Assembly: GCA_003663115.1 (NCBI GenBank)
Contig: QMZJ01000026.1
Span: 1-11,661 of the forward strand
Length of the DNA stretch: 11,661 nucleotides
Direction of reading: 5' to 3'
Origin: Candidatus Altarchaeales archaeon
Lineage (GTDB): Archaea; Altiarchaeota; Altiarchaeia; IMC4; QMZM01
The notes beneath the pieces are model-generated. The model did not search any database. It had not been told where the DNA came from and worked only from the letters and a program-made list of their open reading frames with translations. Below are positions 1-5,276 of the stretch, piece by piece. Each line of letters begins with the position of its first letter. Within the stretch, counting starts at the first letter, position 1. The translations under genes were made by a program, and so were the position numbers.

Positions 1-166
1 AAAAACGTATCTCTGCTGATACCTGCCTGCTGGCAGATAAAAACAACGCTTGCACCCTGTGAACGTCGTTTAATAATCCAATTTACACCCAAAATCAAAA
101 GCGTAAGCAATCAGGGGGGATAGCACATTCGGGAGTTTCGTTATTAATTCCAATACGCCACCACAT
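1..166. other. No gene supported at window start
   Basis: This stretch lies downstream of the stop of the minus-strand Cas4-like gene. Frame 1 of the plus strand is open from base 1 to the TAG at 121-123 (40 codons) but has no start in the window and no recognisable motif. A short hairpin (CTGCC, loop TGCT, GGCAG) lies around positions 28-41 and could be a weak structure at the 3' end of the minus-strand transcript. I see nothing else. Confidence 0.4.
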
Positions 167-958
167 CTAGACATCATAACACTGACCTTTATAACAACAG
201 CTCCGACACTTCTTTCCGTTCCCGTGGGGGCATATTTCTGGAATATCCCCGTTGAATATATCGATTATTTCATCCCTCGTCTCGAGTACTTTTCTCCTCA
301 ACTCCTCCGTTGTCATCACGGGGCGCCTTTCCTGGGCCCTGGTATACTCAACAAAGCCGAAGGAAATCGGTTCCTTCAAATTAAATCTATCCTCTAAAAG
401 CATCGCATAAGCACATATCTGCAACCTATCCCCCACCCATATTCCATCGGGAACAGAGCTCGTTTTTATCTCCACCGGGGCATAGGAGGGGTTTCTCATA
501 ACCTTGTCTATTCTCCCGGAGAGCCTTAATTTTTTCGACCTTACTGTGTACTCGACTTTCCACGGGATTATGGTCATCAAAGCGCGCTCAAATCCGATCT
601 CCTCGACCATAAACCTCAATCTTTCCCCCATAATCCCTATCTCATGCAGAATCTCCGAACGAATTTCGGGAAGGTATCTGTTATATTCGACCTCCCCCAG
701 AAAACCCTTATAGATATGAGGCGCATCTTCCAGGATCCTGTCTAACTCCTCGACCAGGGTGGAATTTAAATCATTAACATCCCGAATTTTACCGAGGAGT
801 TTCGACTGTCTCATCGACAATTCCCTCCTAATTGCGTGTGAGATCAAACCCCTTGAGCGCTCCGGGCTGAATTCGGGTTTAAGCTTCAGGATCTTTGATA
901 GATAGATAATTCTCGGACAGAAGCTATACTGATTCAAACTTGAAACCTGAACCATCAT
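167..958 (-). CDS. Cas4-like PD-(D/E)XK nuclease with Fe-S cysteines
   Basis: 263-aa protein of the Cas4/RecB-like nuclease family (DUF83 group). Seen in the sequence: an N-terminal cysteine (C14 in SFCPR); H41 in GLISHAIRR; the PD-(D/E)XK core with D151 (GRIDKV) and E163-I-K165; the QxxxY helix (Q180, Y184); and a C-terminal cluster C243, C251, C254, C255, C260. One N-terminal plus three C-terminal cysteines is the Cas4 arrangement for a 4Fe-4S cluster. Family knowledge: such proteins are DNA exonucleases; Cas4 itself trims CRISPR prespacers, but stand-alone archaeal Cas4-like proteins are common and probably act in DNA repair. No cas1, cas2 or CRISPR array is in the window, so I do not assign it to CRISPR. 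Its ATG overlaps the stop of the OB-fold gene (ATGA, 955-958), which implies translational coupling. A second ATG follows at codon 2. Confidence 0.82.
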   Translation of the reverse strand: MMVQVSSLNQYSFCPRIIYLSKILKLKPEFSPERSRGLISHAIRRELSMRQSKLLGKIRDVNDLNSTLVEELDRILEDAPHIYKGFLGEVEYNRYLPEIRSEILHEIGIMGERLRFMVEEIGFERALMTIIPWKVEYTVRSKKLRLSGRIDKVMRNPSYAPVEIKTSSVPDGIWVGDRLQICAYAMLLEDRFNLKEPISFGFVEYTRAQERRPVMTTEELRRKVLETRDEIIDIFNGDIPEICPHGNGKKCRSCCYKGQCYDV

Positions 959-1320
959 CTTATAGTCAATATCCCATTGATATCCTCGACAAGGATCTCC
1001 AATTTTCCCCTATAGATCTCAACGGAGCCTATGATCTCCAGTTCAGTTGAATTTACCGGCTCGAGTTCCTTAGCGACATTATAGGGTAAATAGACATCTA
1101 TCCTCCCCGTAGAATCCGACAGAACCAACAGCATTGATCCTCCTTTAAATTCGTGAATCTTAGAGATATTGCCCCTGATGTGGACATTCTTCCCGAGAGA
1201 GTTGGCATTTATCTGATTTATCTCAGAGAGCGGGGGTTTTAGGTTCTCATTGGCGAAGGTGAGAATCAAGAGCCCGGAGATGGAGATAATTAGCGAGAGA
1301 TGGAGCATTTCTAGATCCAT
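955..1320 (-). CDS. Membrane-anchored OB-fold nucleic-acid-binding protein
   Basis: 121-aa protein. Residues about 5-24 form one hydrophobic segment (signal anchor or uncleaved signal peptide), followed by a short polar linker. From about residue 40 there is a beta-rich domain resembling the tRNA_anti/OB-fold family: GKNVHIRGNISKI, then MLLVLSDSTGRIDVYLP, then LEIIGSVEIYRGKLEILVEDI. No catalytic motif is visible. It lies 43 bp after the L40e stop and overlaps the Cas4-like start in ATGA, so nuclease and OB protein are probably made together; an OB domain could present single strands to the nuclease (inference). The ATG at 1320 is chosen because a TATA-like AT-rich block lies about 26 nt upstream on the minus strand and there is no Shine-Dalgarno. 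Met5 (1308) is a possible alternative start. An 18-bp palindrome sits just before the start. Confidence 0.65.
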   Translation of the reverse strand: MDLEMLHLSLIISISGLLILTFANENLKPPLSEINQINANSLGKNVHIRGNISKIHEFKGGSMLLVLSDSTGRIDVYLPYNVAKELEPVNSTELEIIGSVEIYRGKLEILVEDINGILTIR

Positions 1321-1325
1321 ATTAT

Positions 1326-1343
1326 TCTATAGAATTCTATAGA
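1326..1343. promoter_or_regulatory. 18-bp perfect palindrome, candidate operator
   Basis: TCTATAGAATTCTATAGA is its own reverse complement. It lies 6 bp upstream of the OB-fold gene start, on the start side of the AT-rich block at about 1343-1353 that would serve as the minus-strand TATA box. A protein bound here would block transcription start. It could instead be only a structured AT-rich spacer. Confidence 0.45.
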
Positions 1344-1363
1344 TAAATAATATGGAAATTAAA

Positions 1364-1516
1364 CTATGCCTTAACAGCCTTCTTCTTATTCTTTCTTCTT
1401 ATTCTGAAGGTCTTCCCGCATTTACGGCATTTGGTAGCTCCCAGTGGATTTCTCGCATTGCAATGCATACATACGCCCTTGAAAATCCTGGCTTCTGCCT
1501 CTTTGAATCTTGCCAT
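1364..1516 (-). CDS. rpl40e: 50S ribosomal protein L40e
   Basis: 50-aa basic protein found by translating the minus strand from the ATG at 1514-1516 to the TAG at 1364-1366. The sequence starts MARFKEAEARIFKGVC and has four zinc-ligand cysteines: C16, C19 (CMHC) and C30, C33 (CRKC). It ends in a run of Lys and Arg (RIRRKNKKKAVKA). Length, zinc-ribbon spacing and basic tail match archaeal L40e, a small protein of the large ribosomal subunit (the counterpart of the eukaryotic ubiquitin-fused L40). It is the first gene of the minus-strand cluster and diverges from carB1 with 55 bp between the start codons. No Shine-Dalgarno precedes it and the leader would be only a few nt. Confidence 0.93.
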   Translation of the reverse strand: MARFKEAEARIFKGVCMHCNARNPLGATKCRKCGKTFRIRRKNKKKAVKA

Positions 1517-1571
1517 TTTTAATATATTTATTTAAATCTGGAATTTAAAATATCCATCCAAAATATCTTTA
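1517..1571. promoter_or_regulatory. Divergent promoter region, L40e / carB1
   Basis: The 55 bp between the two divergent start codons is almost pure A/T. The near-symmetric block ATTTAAAATAT (about 1543-1553) lies about 26 nt upstream of the carB1 ATG, and the same block read on the other strand lies about 26-30 nt upstream of the L40e ATG. One TATA element may therefore serve both directions. Neither gene has a Shine-Dalgarno, which fits leaderless or near-leaderless transcripts. This is inferred from position only. Confidence 0.5.
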
Positions 1572-2981
1572 ATGTATGAGGTAAAAAAGGTTCTCATTAT
1601 GGGATCCGGGCCGATACAGATCGGGCAGGCGGCGGAGTTTGACTACAGCGGGAGTCAGGCATGTCTCTCACTGAGGGAGGAGGGTATTACAACGGTACTA
1701 GTTAATTCAAATCCGGCAACGATCATGACCGAGCCGGATATCGCCGATATCATCTATATAGAGCCCCTGACCCCGGAGATCGTTGCGAAGATAATAGAGA
1801 GGGAAAGACCCGACGGGATTCTGCCAACGATGGGGGGGCAAACTGGGTTAAACATAGCATCCTCCCTTCATGTGATGGGCGTTCTGGATGAATACAACGT
1901 AAGGGTTCTTGGAACCCAAATAGAGGCCATAAAGAAGGGTGAAGATAGAGATTCCTTCGCAAATCTGATGAAAGAGATCAATGAGCCAATTCCGGCAAGT
2001 AAAGCGGCAACCTCTGTTCCAGATGCAGTTGATGCCGCAAATAAGATTGGCTATCCCGTTATCATCAGACCAGCCTACACGCTCGGCGGGGGGGGTGGGG
2101 GCATAGCAAGTAATGACGAAGAGCTGGAGAGTGTTGTCAGGCACGGTCTTCAACTCAGTATGATACATCAGGTTTTGATTGAAAAGTCGGTAATTGGATG
2201 GTATGAAATCGAATATGAGGTAATGAGAGACTCTGCCGATAATTGCATCACAGTTTGTTCAATGGAGAATATAGATCCAATGGGTATTCATACCGGGGAG
2301 AGTATGGTTGTCGCACCCGCCCAGACACTGAGCGACAGGGACAATCAAATGCTTAAGAGTGCATCACTGAAGATTATCAGGGCATTGGGGATTGAAGGCG
2401 GCTGTAATATACAATTTGCTCTCCATCCGGAGACTCGGGAATACATGGTGATCGAGGTAAACCCCAGGGTCTCGAGATCCTCCGCACTGGCCTCAAAGGC
2501 AACCGGGTATCCGATAGCCAGGGTTGCGGCAAAGATCGCGATCGGAAAAACCCTGGATGAGATCCCGAATTCCGTAACCAAGAAAACCCCCGCGTCCTTC
2601 GAGCCGGCACTCGACTATGTCGTTATAAAGATCCCCAGATGGCCCTTTGACAAGTTCAGGGATGCGGATCCGACAATAGGAACGCAGATGAAATCCACGG
2701 GGGAAGTGATGGCAATCGGCAGAACCGTGGAGGAGGCACTACAGAAGGCGGTGAGATCCCTGGACATCGGGAGAGAGGGACTCAGGGGAACGGGGGAGAG
2801 GGATATAGATAGGATCAAAGAAAATCTGATAACGCCAACGGATAAAAGGCTATTTTACATCATAGATGCACTGAAAGCGGGTATTTCTATAGAGGATATC
2901 TCAAGACTCACTAAGATAAACCCGTTTTTCATCGAAAAGATCAAGAACATCGTCAGGAATTCCGGGAAGATCGATATTTAA
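1572..2981 (+). CDS. carB1: Carbamoyl-phosphate synthase large subunit, N-terminal half (split CarB)
   Basis: 469 aa, against about 1070 for undivided CarB. It is the carboxyphosphate-forming half: an ATP-grasp protein that uses ATP, bicarbonate and glutamine-derived ammonia to start carbamoyl phosphate synthesis for pyrimidines and arginine. Seen: N-terminal GSGPIQIGQAAEFDYSG (11-27); MGGQTGLN (87-94); the glycine-rich ATP loop RPAYTLGGGGGG (166-177); ENIDPMGIHTGES (232-244); metal-ligand region EVNPRVSRSSALASKATGYP (E295, N297). About residue 400 onward is the start of the oligomerisation domain, ending at FFIEKIKNIVRNSGKIDI. The stop is at the place where class I methanogens (e.g. Methanocaldococcus) divide CarB, so this is a natural split rather than a truncation. 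The partner carB2 and carA are not in the window. The ATG is at the expected distance from the TATA-like block. Confidence 0.93.
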   Translation: MYEVKKVLIMGSGPIQIGQAAEFDYSGSQACLSLREEGITTVLVNSNPATIMTEPDIADIIYIEPLTPEIVAKIIERERPDGILPTMGGQTGLNIASSLHVMGVLDEYNVRVLGTQIEAIKKGEDRDSFANLMKEINEPIPASKAATSVPDAVDAANKIGYPVIIRPAYTLGGGGGGIASNDEELESVVRHGLQLSMIHQVLIEKSVIGWYEIEYEVMRDSADNCITVCSMENIDPMGIHTGESMVVAPAQTLSDRDNQMLKSASLKIIRALGIEGGCNIQFALHPETREYMVIEVNPRVSRSSALASKATGYPIARVAAKIAIGKTLDEIPNSVTKKTPASFEPALDYVVIKIPRWPFDKFRDADPTIGTQMKSTGEVMAIGRTVEEALQKAVRSLDIGREGLRGTGERDIDRIKENLITPTDKRLFYIIDALKAGISIEDISRLTKINPFFIEKIKNIVRNSGKIDI

Positions 2982-2984
2982 CGG

Positions 2985-2991
2985 TTAAATT
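2985..2991 (+). promoter_or_regulatory. TATA-like box upstream of the tRNA locus
   Basis: TTAAATT, just after the carB1 stop, is centred about 27 nt before position 3016, where the partial tRNA copy begins. No comparable AT-rich box lies 26 nt before the complete tRNA at 3086. The promoter therefore appears to be positioned for the upstream copy. Another candidate is TAGTAATATT at 2997-3006. Confidence 0.4.
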
Positions 2992-3015
2992 CTGTATAGT
3001 AATATTGATCCTGTA

Positions 3016-3035
3016 TGGGGGGTTGAGCAGCCAGG
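3016..3035 (+). repeat. Partial copy of the 5' end of the initiator tRNA
   Basis: Positions 3016-3035 match tRNA positions 1-20 (3086-3105) at 18 of 20 bases. The last 17 (3019-3035, GGGGTTGAGCAGCCAGG) are identical. The two mismatches are in the first three bases, TGG here against AGC in the real tRNA. It begins exactly where tRNA position 1 would be and ends in the D-loop, where a hairpin starts. It cannot form a tRNA on its own. Confidence 0.85.
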
Positions 3036-3059
3036 TAACCCCTTTAGAAAAGGTGTTGC
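3035..3059. repeat. Imperfect hairpin, first copy of a repeated hairpin
   Basis: Stem G(TAAC)C(CCTTT), loop AGA, stem (AAAGG)T(GTTG)C: ten pairs with one C/T mismatch. The core CCTTTAGAAAAGG followed by GTTGCAT recurs as a perfect 10-bp hairpin at 5292-5314. After both copies comes TCCCAAAGA (3062-3070 here, 5363-5371 there); in the second copy the two parts are separated by further hairpins. It may be a small mobile or regulatory hairpin. Confidence 0.75.
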
Positions 3060-3117
3060 ATTCCCAAAGAGGCAGAATTCAACACAGCGGGGTTGAGCAG
3101 CCAGGAGTGCTCGTCGG

Positions 3118-3153
3118 ACGTATGGAGGTTAGGAAAATACTCGTACGGGCGAA
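3118..3153 (+). other. tRNA intron 1 (36 nt), non-canonical position 30/31
   Basis: The junction is fixed because TCGG must join GCTCATA. Bulge-helix-bulge check: 5' bulge GG^A (3116-3118), 3' bulge AA^G (3152-3154), central four-pair helix CGTC (3112-3115) with GGCG (3148-3151) including one G-U pair, and inner helix CGTATGG (3119-3125) with TCGTACG (3141-3147), seven pairs with two G-U. No outer helix is evident, so it is a relaxed BHB. Removal is needed to build the anticodon stem. Confidence 0.82.
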
Positions 3154-3160
3154 GCTCATA

Positions 3161-3195
3161 CGAGTCAAAGGCTCATGAGAAAAGCACTCTGGGAG
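3161..3195 (+). other. tRNA intron 2 (35 nt), canonical position 37/38
   Basis: Bulge-helix-bulge check: 5' bulge TA^C, 3' bulge AG^A. Central helix CTCA (3155-3158, tRNA positions 32-35) with TGGG (3190-3193), including one G-U pair. Inner helix GAGT (3162-3165) with ACTC (3186-3189). The outer helix is the anticodon stem itself. This is the standard archaeal intron site. A small palindrome CTCATGAG (3172-3179) lies in the intron loop; it also contains CTCAT but does not give a correct tRNA if used as the anticodon exon. Confidence 0.85.
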
Positions 3196-3231
3196 ACCCG
3201 AAGGTCCGAGGTTCAAATCCTCGCCCCGCTA

Positions 3232-3243
3232 TTTTTATTTTTA
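3232..3243 (+). terminator. T-rich terminator after the tRNA
   Basis: TTTTTATTTTTA begins immediately after the discriminator base of the tRNA. Archaeal RNA polymerase stops at such U-tracts without needing a hairpin. Confidence 0.55.
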
Positions 3244-3252
3244 TAATTCTAA

Positions 3253-3282
3253 TATTCTTACAGTATTCTTCGAATAATACTG
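3253..3282. promoter_or_regulatory. Candidate operator before the regulator gene
   Basis: TATTCTT occurs at 3253-3259 and again at 3264-3270, 11 bp apart (about one helical turn), followed by the inverted match GAATA (3272-3276). The larger inverted repeat CAGTATT (3261-3267) / AATACTG (3276-3282) overlaps these. It lies 10 bp before the ribbon-helix-helix gene start, where a self-regulating RHH protein would typically bind. No binding evidence exists beyond symmetry and position. Confidence 0.4.
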
Positions 3283-3292
3283 GGGGGATATC

Positions 3293-3478
3293 ATGCCTAA
3301 GGTATGCGTCGAGATTCCGCAGCACATCCTGGATGATCTGAATGAGCATATCGGGGACGACAAGAAATTCGTGAATCTGTCGGATGCCATTAGAACCGCC
3401 TGCAGGAAGATGCTGGATATGATGGATGAGATTGACAGAAGGCACGGCAGAATAAAACCGAAGAAGGGAGAAGAATGA
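3293..3478 (+). CDS. Ribbon-helix-helix (CopG-like) DNA-binding protein
   Basis: 61 aa. Residues 2-9 (PKVCVEIP) form the DNA-contacting beta strand. Residues about 11-19 (ILDDLNEHI) and 29-44 (LSDAIRTACRKMLDMM) form the two helices of a ribbon-helix-helix fold, with a basic/acidic tail. Such proteins act as dimers on operator DNA in transcription control, or as antitoxins. No toxin gene is adjacent. Its stop overlaps the queD start (ATGA, 3475-3478), so it is the first gene of the deazapurine cluster and may regulate it (inference). The G-rich run GGGGGGAT (3283-3290 region), close before the ATG, may act as a ribosome site. The family is common in archaea with this architecture but the regulated genes are unknown to me. 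Confidence 0.75.
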   Translation: MPKVCVEIPQHILDDLNEHIGDDKKFVNLSDAIRTACRKMLDMMDEIDRRHGRIKPKKGEE

Positions 3479-3813
3479 GGATAGGTAGGATATTCCACTT
3501 TGATGCCGCACATTTTCTTCCGGGGTATAAAGGAAAGTGCAAACGATTGCATGGTCATACATATAAACTGGAGATCGTTGTGGAGGGCAAAAAGAAGGAA
3601 AACGGCATGGTCATCGACTTCAACGAGCTGAAGACTATCGTCAGAGAGACTGTTCTCGATAGACTGGATCATCAGAATATGAATGAAATCTTCGAAAACC
3701 CAACGGCTGAGAACATGGCTGAGTGGATCTTTGATGAATTGAACAAGAAAATACCCCTTTGCTCCGTAAGGCTCTGGGAGGGCAGAGATAAATGGGTGGA
3801 GATAGAGAAATGA
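3475..3813 (+). CDS. queD: 6-carboxy-5,6,7,8-tetrahydropterin synthase (QueD)
   Basis: 112-aa member of the PTPS/QueD family (COG0720), compact but in the normal range for archaeal and bacterial QueD. Seen: zinc-ligand histidines H13 (FDAAHFLP), H26 and H28 (CKRLHGH); catalytic C22 in the CxxxHGH motif diagnostic for QueD; the D65-H66 pair (LDHQNMNE); PTAEN (76-80); and the C-terminal pterin-anchoring glutamate E102 (VRLWEG). The family converts 7,8-dihydroneopterin triphosphate to 6-carboxytetrahydropterin, the second step toward preQ0. It overlaps the upstream RHH gene by 4 nt, and AGGGAGA about 6 nt before the ATG is a fair ribosome site. Archaeal COG0720 proteins are functionally varied, but the adjacent queC and queE favour the QueD role. 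Confidence 0.9.
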   Translation: MRIGRIFHFDAAHFLPGYKGKCKRLHGHTYKLEIVVEGKKKENGMVIDFNELKTIVRETVLDRLDHQNMNEIFENPTAENMAEWIFDELNKKIPLCSVRLWEGRDKWVEIEK

Positions 3814-4490
3814 GGAGAGCGGTCTGTCTGTTGTCCGGTGGAATGGATTCTGCGGTTGCAACGGCGATCGCAAGATCTCGGGGATATGAAGTTTATGGTC
3901 TGACATTTAATTATAAGCAGAAAAATATCAGAGAGTTAGATAGTGCTAAGAAATTGGTAAGATATTTCAAAATCAGAAAACATAAGATCTTCAATATTGA
4001 CCTGAGACAGATCGGTGGCTCCGCATTGACGGATGAATTGGAAATTCCGAGAGGGAGAAGGGTGGAGGAGATCGGGAAGGAAGGGATCCCAATAACCTAC
4101 GTCCCCGCAAGGAATACGATATTCCTGGGGATTGCCCTCTCTTACTCGGAGGTTGTGGACGCGGACAGTATTTTTATAGGAGTAAATTCTCTGGACTCAC
4201 CGGGTTATCCGGATTGTAGATTGGAGTATATGGAAAAATTTCAGGAGCTTGCGAATTTAGCAACAAAAAGGGCGGTGGAGGGAAACCCAATCAGGATAGA
4301 ATACCCATTAATTAATATGAGCAAGGCAGAGATAGTGGAAAAGGGTATGGAATTAAAGGTTCCATTTGAGCTTACGTGGAGCTGTTACAACGATAGAGAA
4401 AGGGCCTGTGGTGAGTGCGATTCATGCGTTCTTAGATTAAATGGTTTTAAAGAGGCAGGTTATAAGGATCCGTTGGAGTACGAAAGATGA
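3810..4490 (+). CDS. queC: 7-cyano-7-deazaguanine synthase (QueC)
   Basis: 226 aa from the ATG at 3810. An in-frame ATG at 3792 would add six residues (MGGDRE), but 3810 gives the ATGA overlap with the queD stop seen throughout this cluster, with GGTGGAG about 7 nt upstream. QueC uses ATP and ammonia to turn 7-carboxy-7-deazaguanine into preQ0, the base later inserted into tRNA and converted to archaeosine. Seen: the PP-loop ATPase motif SGGMDS (9-14); YVPARNTIFLGIA; VNSLDSPGYPDCR; and the zinc site C192, C200, C203, C206 (SC-x7-C-x2-C-x2-C). Length agrees with the family (about 220-230). Its stop overlaps the following small ORF (ATGA, 4487-4490). Confidence 0.95.
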   Translation: MRRAVCLLSGGMDSAVATAIARSRGYEVYGLTFNYKQKNIRELDSAKKLVRYFKIRKHKIFNIDLRQIGGSALTDELEIPRGRRVEEIGKEGIPITYVPARNTIFLGIALSYSEVVDADSIFIGVNSLDSPGYPDCRLEYMEKFQELANLATKRAVEGNPIRIEYPLINMSKAEIVEKGMELKVPFELTWSCYNDRERACGECDSCVLRLNGFKEAGYKDPLEYER

Positions 4491-4681
4491 AGATTCAGAT
4501 ATTCATGTGTGGTGAGAGGTCTGGGTCACACGAGCAGATGGGGTGCATCAAAGATGCCGTAAAATTCGAAAAATTCGAAAAAATGTCTGAGGATGAGGGA
4601 ATTTGCGGAGAGGTTGGATGGGGCCAAAGGGTTTTAGAGATGGTCGGGGAGATAGCAAAAAATGAGATTCAAGATAAGTGA
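4487..4681 (+). CDS. Small unknown protein between queC and queE
   Basis: 64 aa, not recognised. Its ATG overlaps the queC stop by 4 nt, and its end overlaps the queE start by 20 nt, so it fills the gap between two pathway genes exactly. It has three cysteines (C8, C20, C40), no membrane segment, a mixed-charge centre with KFEKFEK encoded by a 9-bp tandem repeat (AAATTCGAA twice, 4562-4579), and a likely C-terminal helix (RVLEMVGEIAKNEI). It may be an accessory protein of the pathway, or a spacer that happens to be open. The tight overlaps favour a real gene; no homology can be claimed. Confidence 0.5.
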   Translation: MKIQIFMCGERSGSHEQMGCIKDAVKFEKFEKMSEDEGICGEVGWGQRVLEMVGEIAKNEIQDK

Positions 4682-5276
4682 GATCTTCGATTCAATACAG
4701 GGTGAAGGATTAATGGTGGGGACCCCGATGAACTTCATCAGGTTCTGCTCCTGTAATCTATCCTGCAGTTGGTGTGACACCGAATTCGAGAACGGGGAAG
4801 AGATGGAGGTTGAAGACATCCTAAGGAAACTGAACGGGAGGTGGAGGTGGGTCTCTCTCACGGGGGGAGAGCCTGTGCTGGAAGAGAATCTGGATAAACT
4901 GATAGATGAGCTTCATAATAACTATTTCAAGGTTTTACTTGAGACGAATGCCACGATCTTTAATGGAAAGATATTTGATAAGAGCGACTTCATTTCTGCA
5001 GATATAAAGCCGCCCTCCAGCGGAAATGTTGGCTGGGATTCGAGGGTTATGGAGTATTGTATTAAAAATCCGGGAAGGAGCCAATTGAAGGTGGTAATCC
5101 AAAACGATGAGGACCTGGAGTTCTTCTGGGGAATTTATCGTGAGGATTATCCAAACTGGGTTCTGCAACCGGAATGGAGCGTTGTGAGAAAACTAAATTA
5201 TGGTAAAATCTTGAATTCGATCCAGGAAAATGTCAGGATTATTCCCCAAGTGCATAAGGTTATTAAGGTGAGATAG
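4662..5276 (+). CDS. queE: 7-carboxy-7-deazaguanine synthase (QueE), radical SAM
   Basis: 204 aa. It catalyses the ring-contracting step from 6-carboxytetrahydropterin to 7-carboxy-7-deazaguanine, using S-adenosylmethionine and a 4Fe-4S cluster. Seen: N-terminal EIFDSIQGEG (7-16), typical of QueE; cluster ligands C31, C35, C38 in CNLSCSWCDT; the SAM-contacting SLTGGEP; LLETNAT; SADIKPPSSG; and a C-terminal LQPEW region. An extra cysteine, C29, precedes the cluster. Length fits the family (about 200-240). The start at 4662 is chosen for MRFKISEIF and GGGGAGAT about 10 nt upstream. It overlaps the small ORF by 20 nt. The reading ends in VIKVR-TAG, directly at a 13-bp repeat shared with the mptA start. 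Confidence 0.95.
   Translation: MRFKISEIFDSIQGEGLMVGTPMNFIRFCSCNLSCSWCDTEFENGEEMEVEDILRKLNGRWRWVSLTGGEPVLEENLDKLIDELHNNYFKVLLETNATIFNGKIFDKSDFISADIKPPSSGNVGWDSRVMEYCIKNPGRSQLKVVIQNDEDLEFFWGIYREDYPNWVLQPEWSVVRKLNYGKILNSIQENVRIIPQVHKVIKVR

Larger units (their letters stand above)
3086..3231 (+). tRNA. Initiator tRNA-Met (CAU), two introns
   Basis: The mature tRNA is 75 nt, assembled from 3086-3117 (positions 1-30), 3154-3160 (31-37, GCTCATA) and 3196-3231 (38-73). Acceptor AGCGGGG pairs with CCCCGCT, discriminator A73. D-stem GAGC/GCTC, D-loop AGCCAGGAGT with the GG pair. Anticodon stem TCGGG/CCCGA, loop CTCATAA, variable loop AGGTC, T-stem CGAGG/CCTCG, T-loop TTCAAAT. The A1-U72 pair and the three G-C pairs at the foot of the anticodon stem (29-31/39-41) mark archaeal initiator tRNA. 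CCA is not encoded. A T-rich run follows directly. Unspliced, the region loosely imitates a class II tRNA with a long variable arm, but only the two-intron reading gives U33, a CAU anticodon and a complete stem. Confidence 0.9.

Noticed and set aside
1..120. 40-codon open frame entering from the window edge
   Set aside because: No start codon in the window and no recognisable protein pattern; too short to support a gene fragment.
167..958. CRISPR-Cas locus
   Set aside because: Only a Cas4-like protein is present. I see no repeat-spacer array and no other cas gene.
2080..2102. Frameshift in the G-rich run of carB1
   Set aside because: The run encodes the expected six-glycine ATP loop and the frame stays open with conserved motifs on both sides.
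3086..3231. Class II (Leu-type) tRNA with hairpin GACC-CGAA-GGTC as long variable arm
   Set aside because: This reading gives no U33 and no sensible anticodon. The two-intron initiator reading gives a complete stem, loop and identity elements; the apparent variable arm is the anticodon stem 3' half plus AGGTC.
3093..3341. 82-codon plus-strand open frame across the tRNA
   Set aside because: It begins inside the tRNA acceptor stem, covers both introns and runs into the regulator gene in another frame; no family resemblance.
3173..3906. Long minus-strand frames of 129 and 221 codons
   Set aside because: They are shadows opposite the RHH gene, queD and queC, whose plus-strand proteins have clear family motifs.
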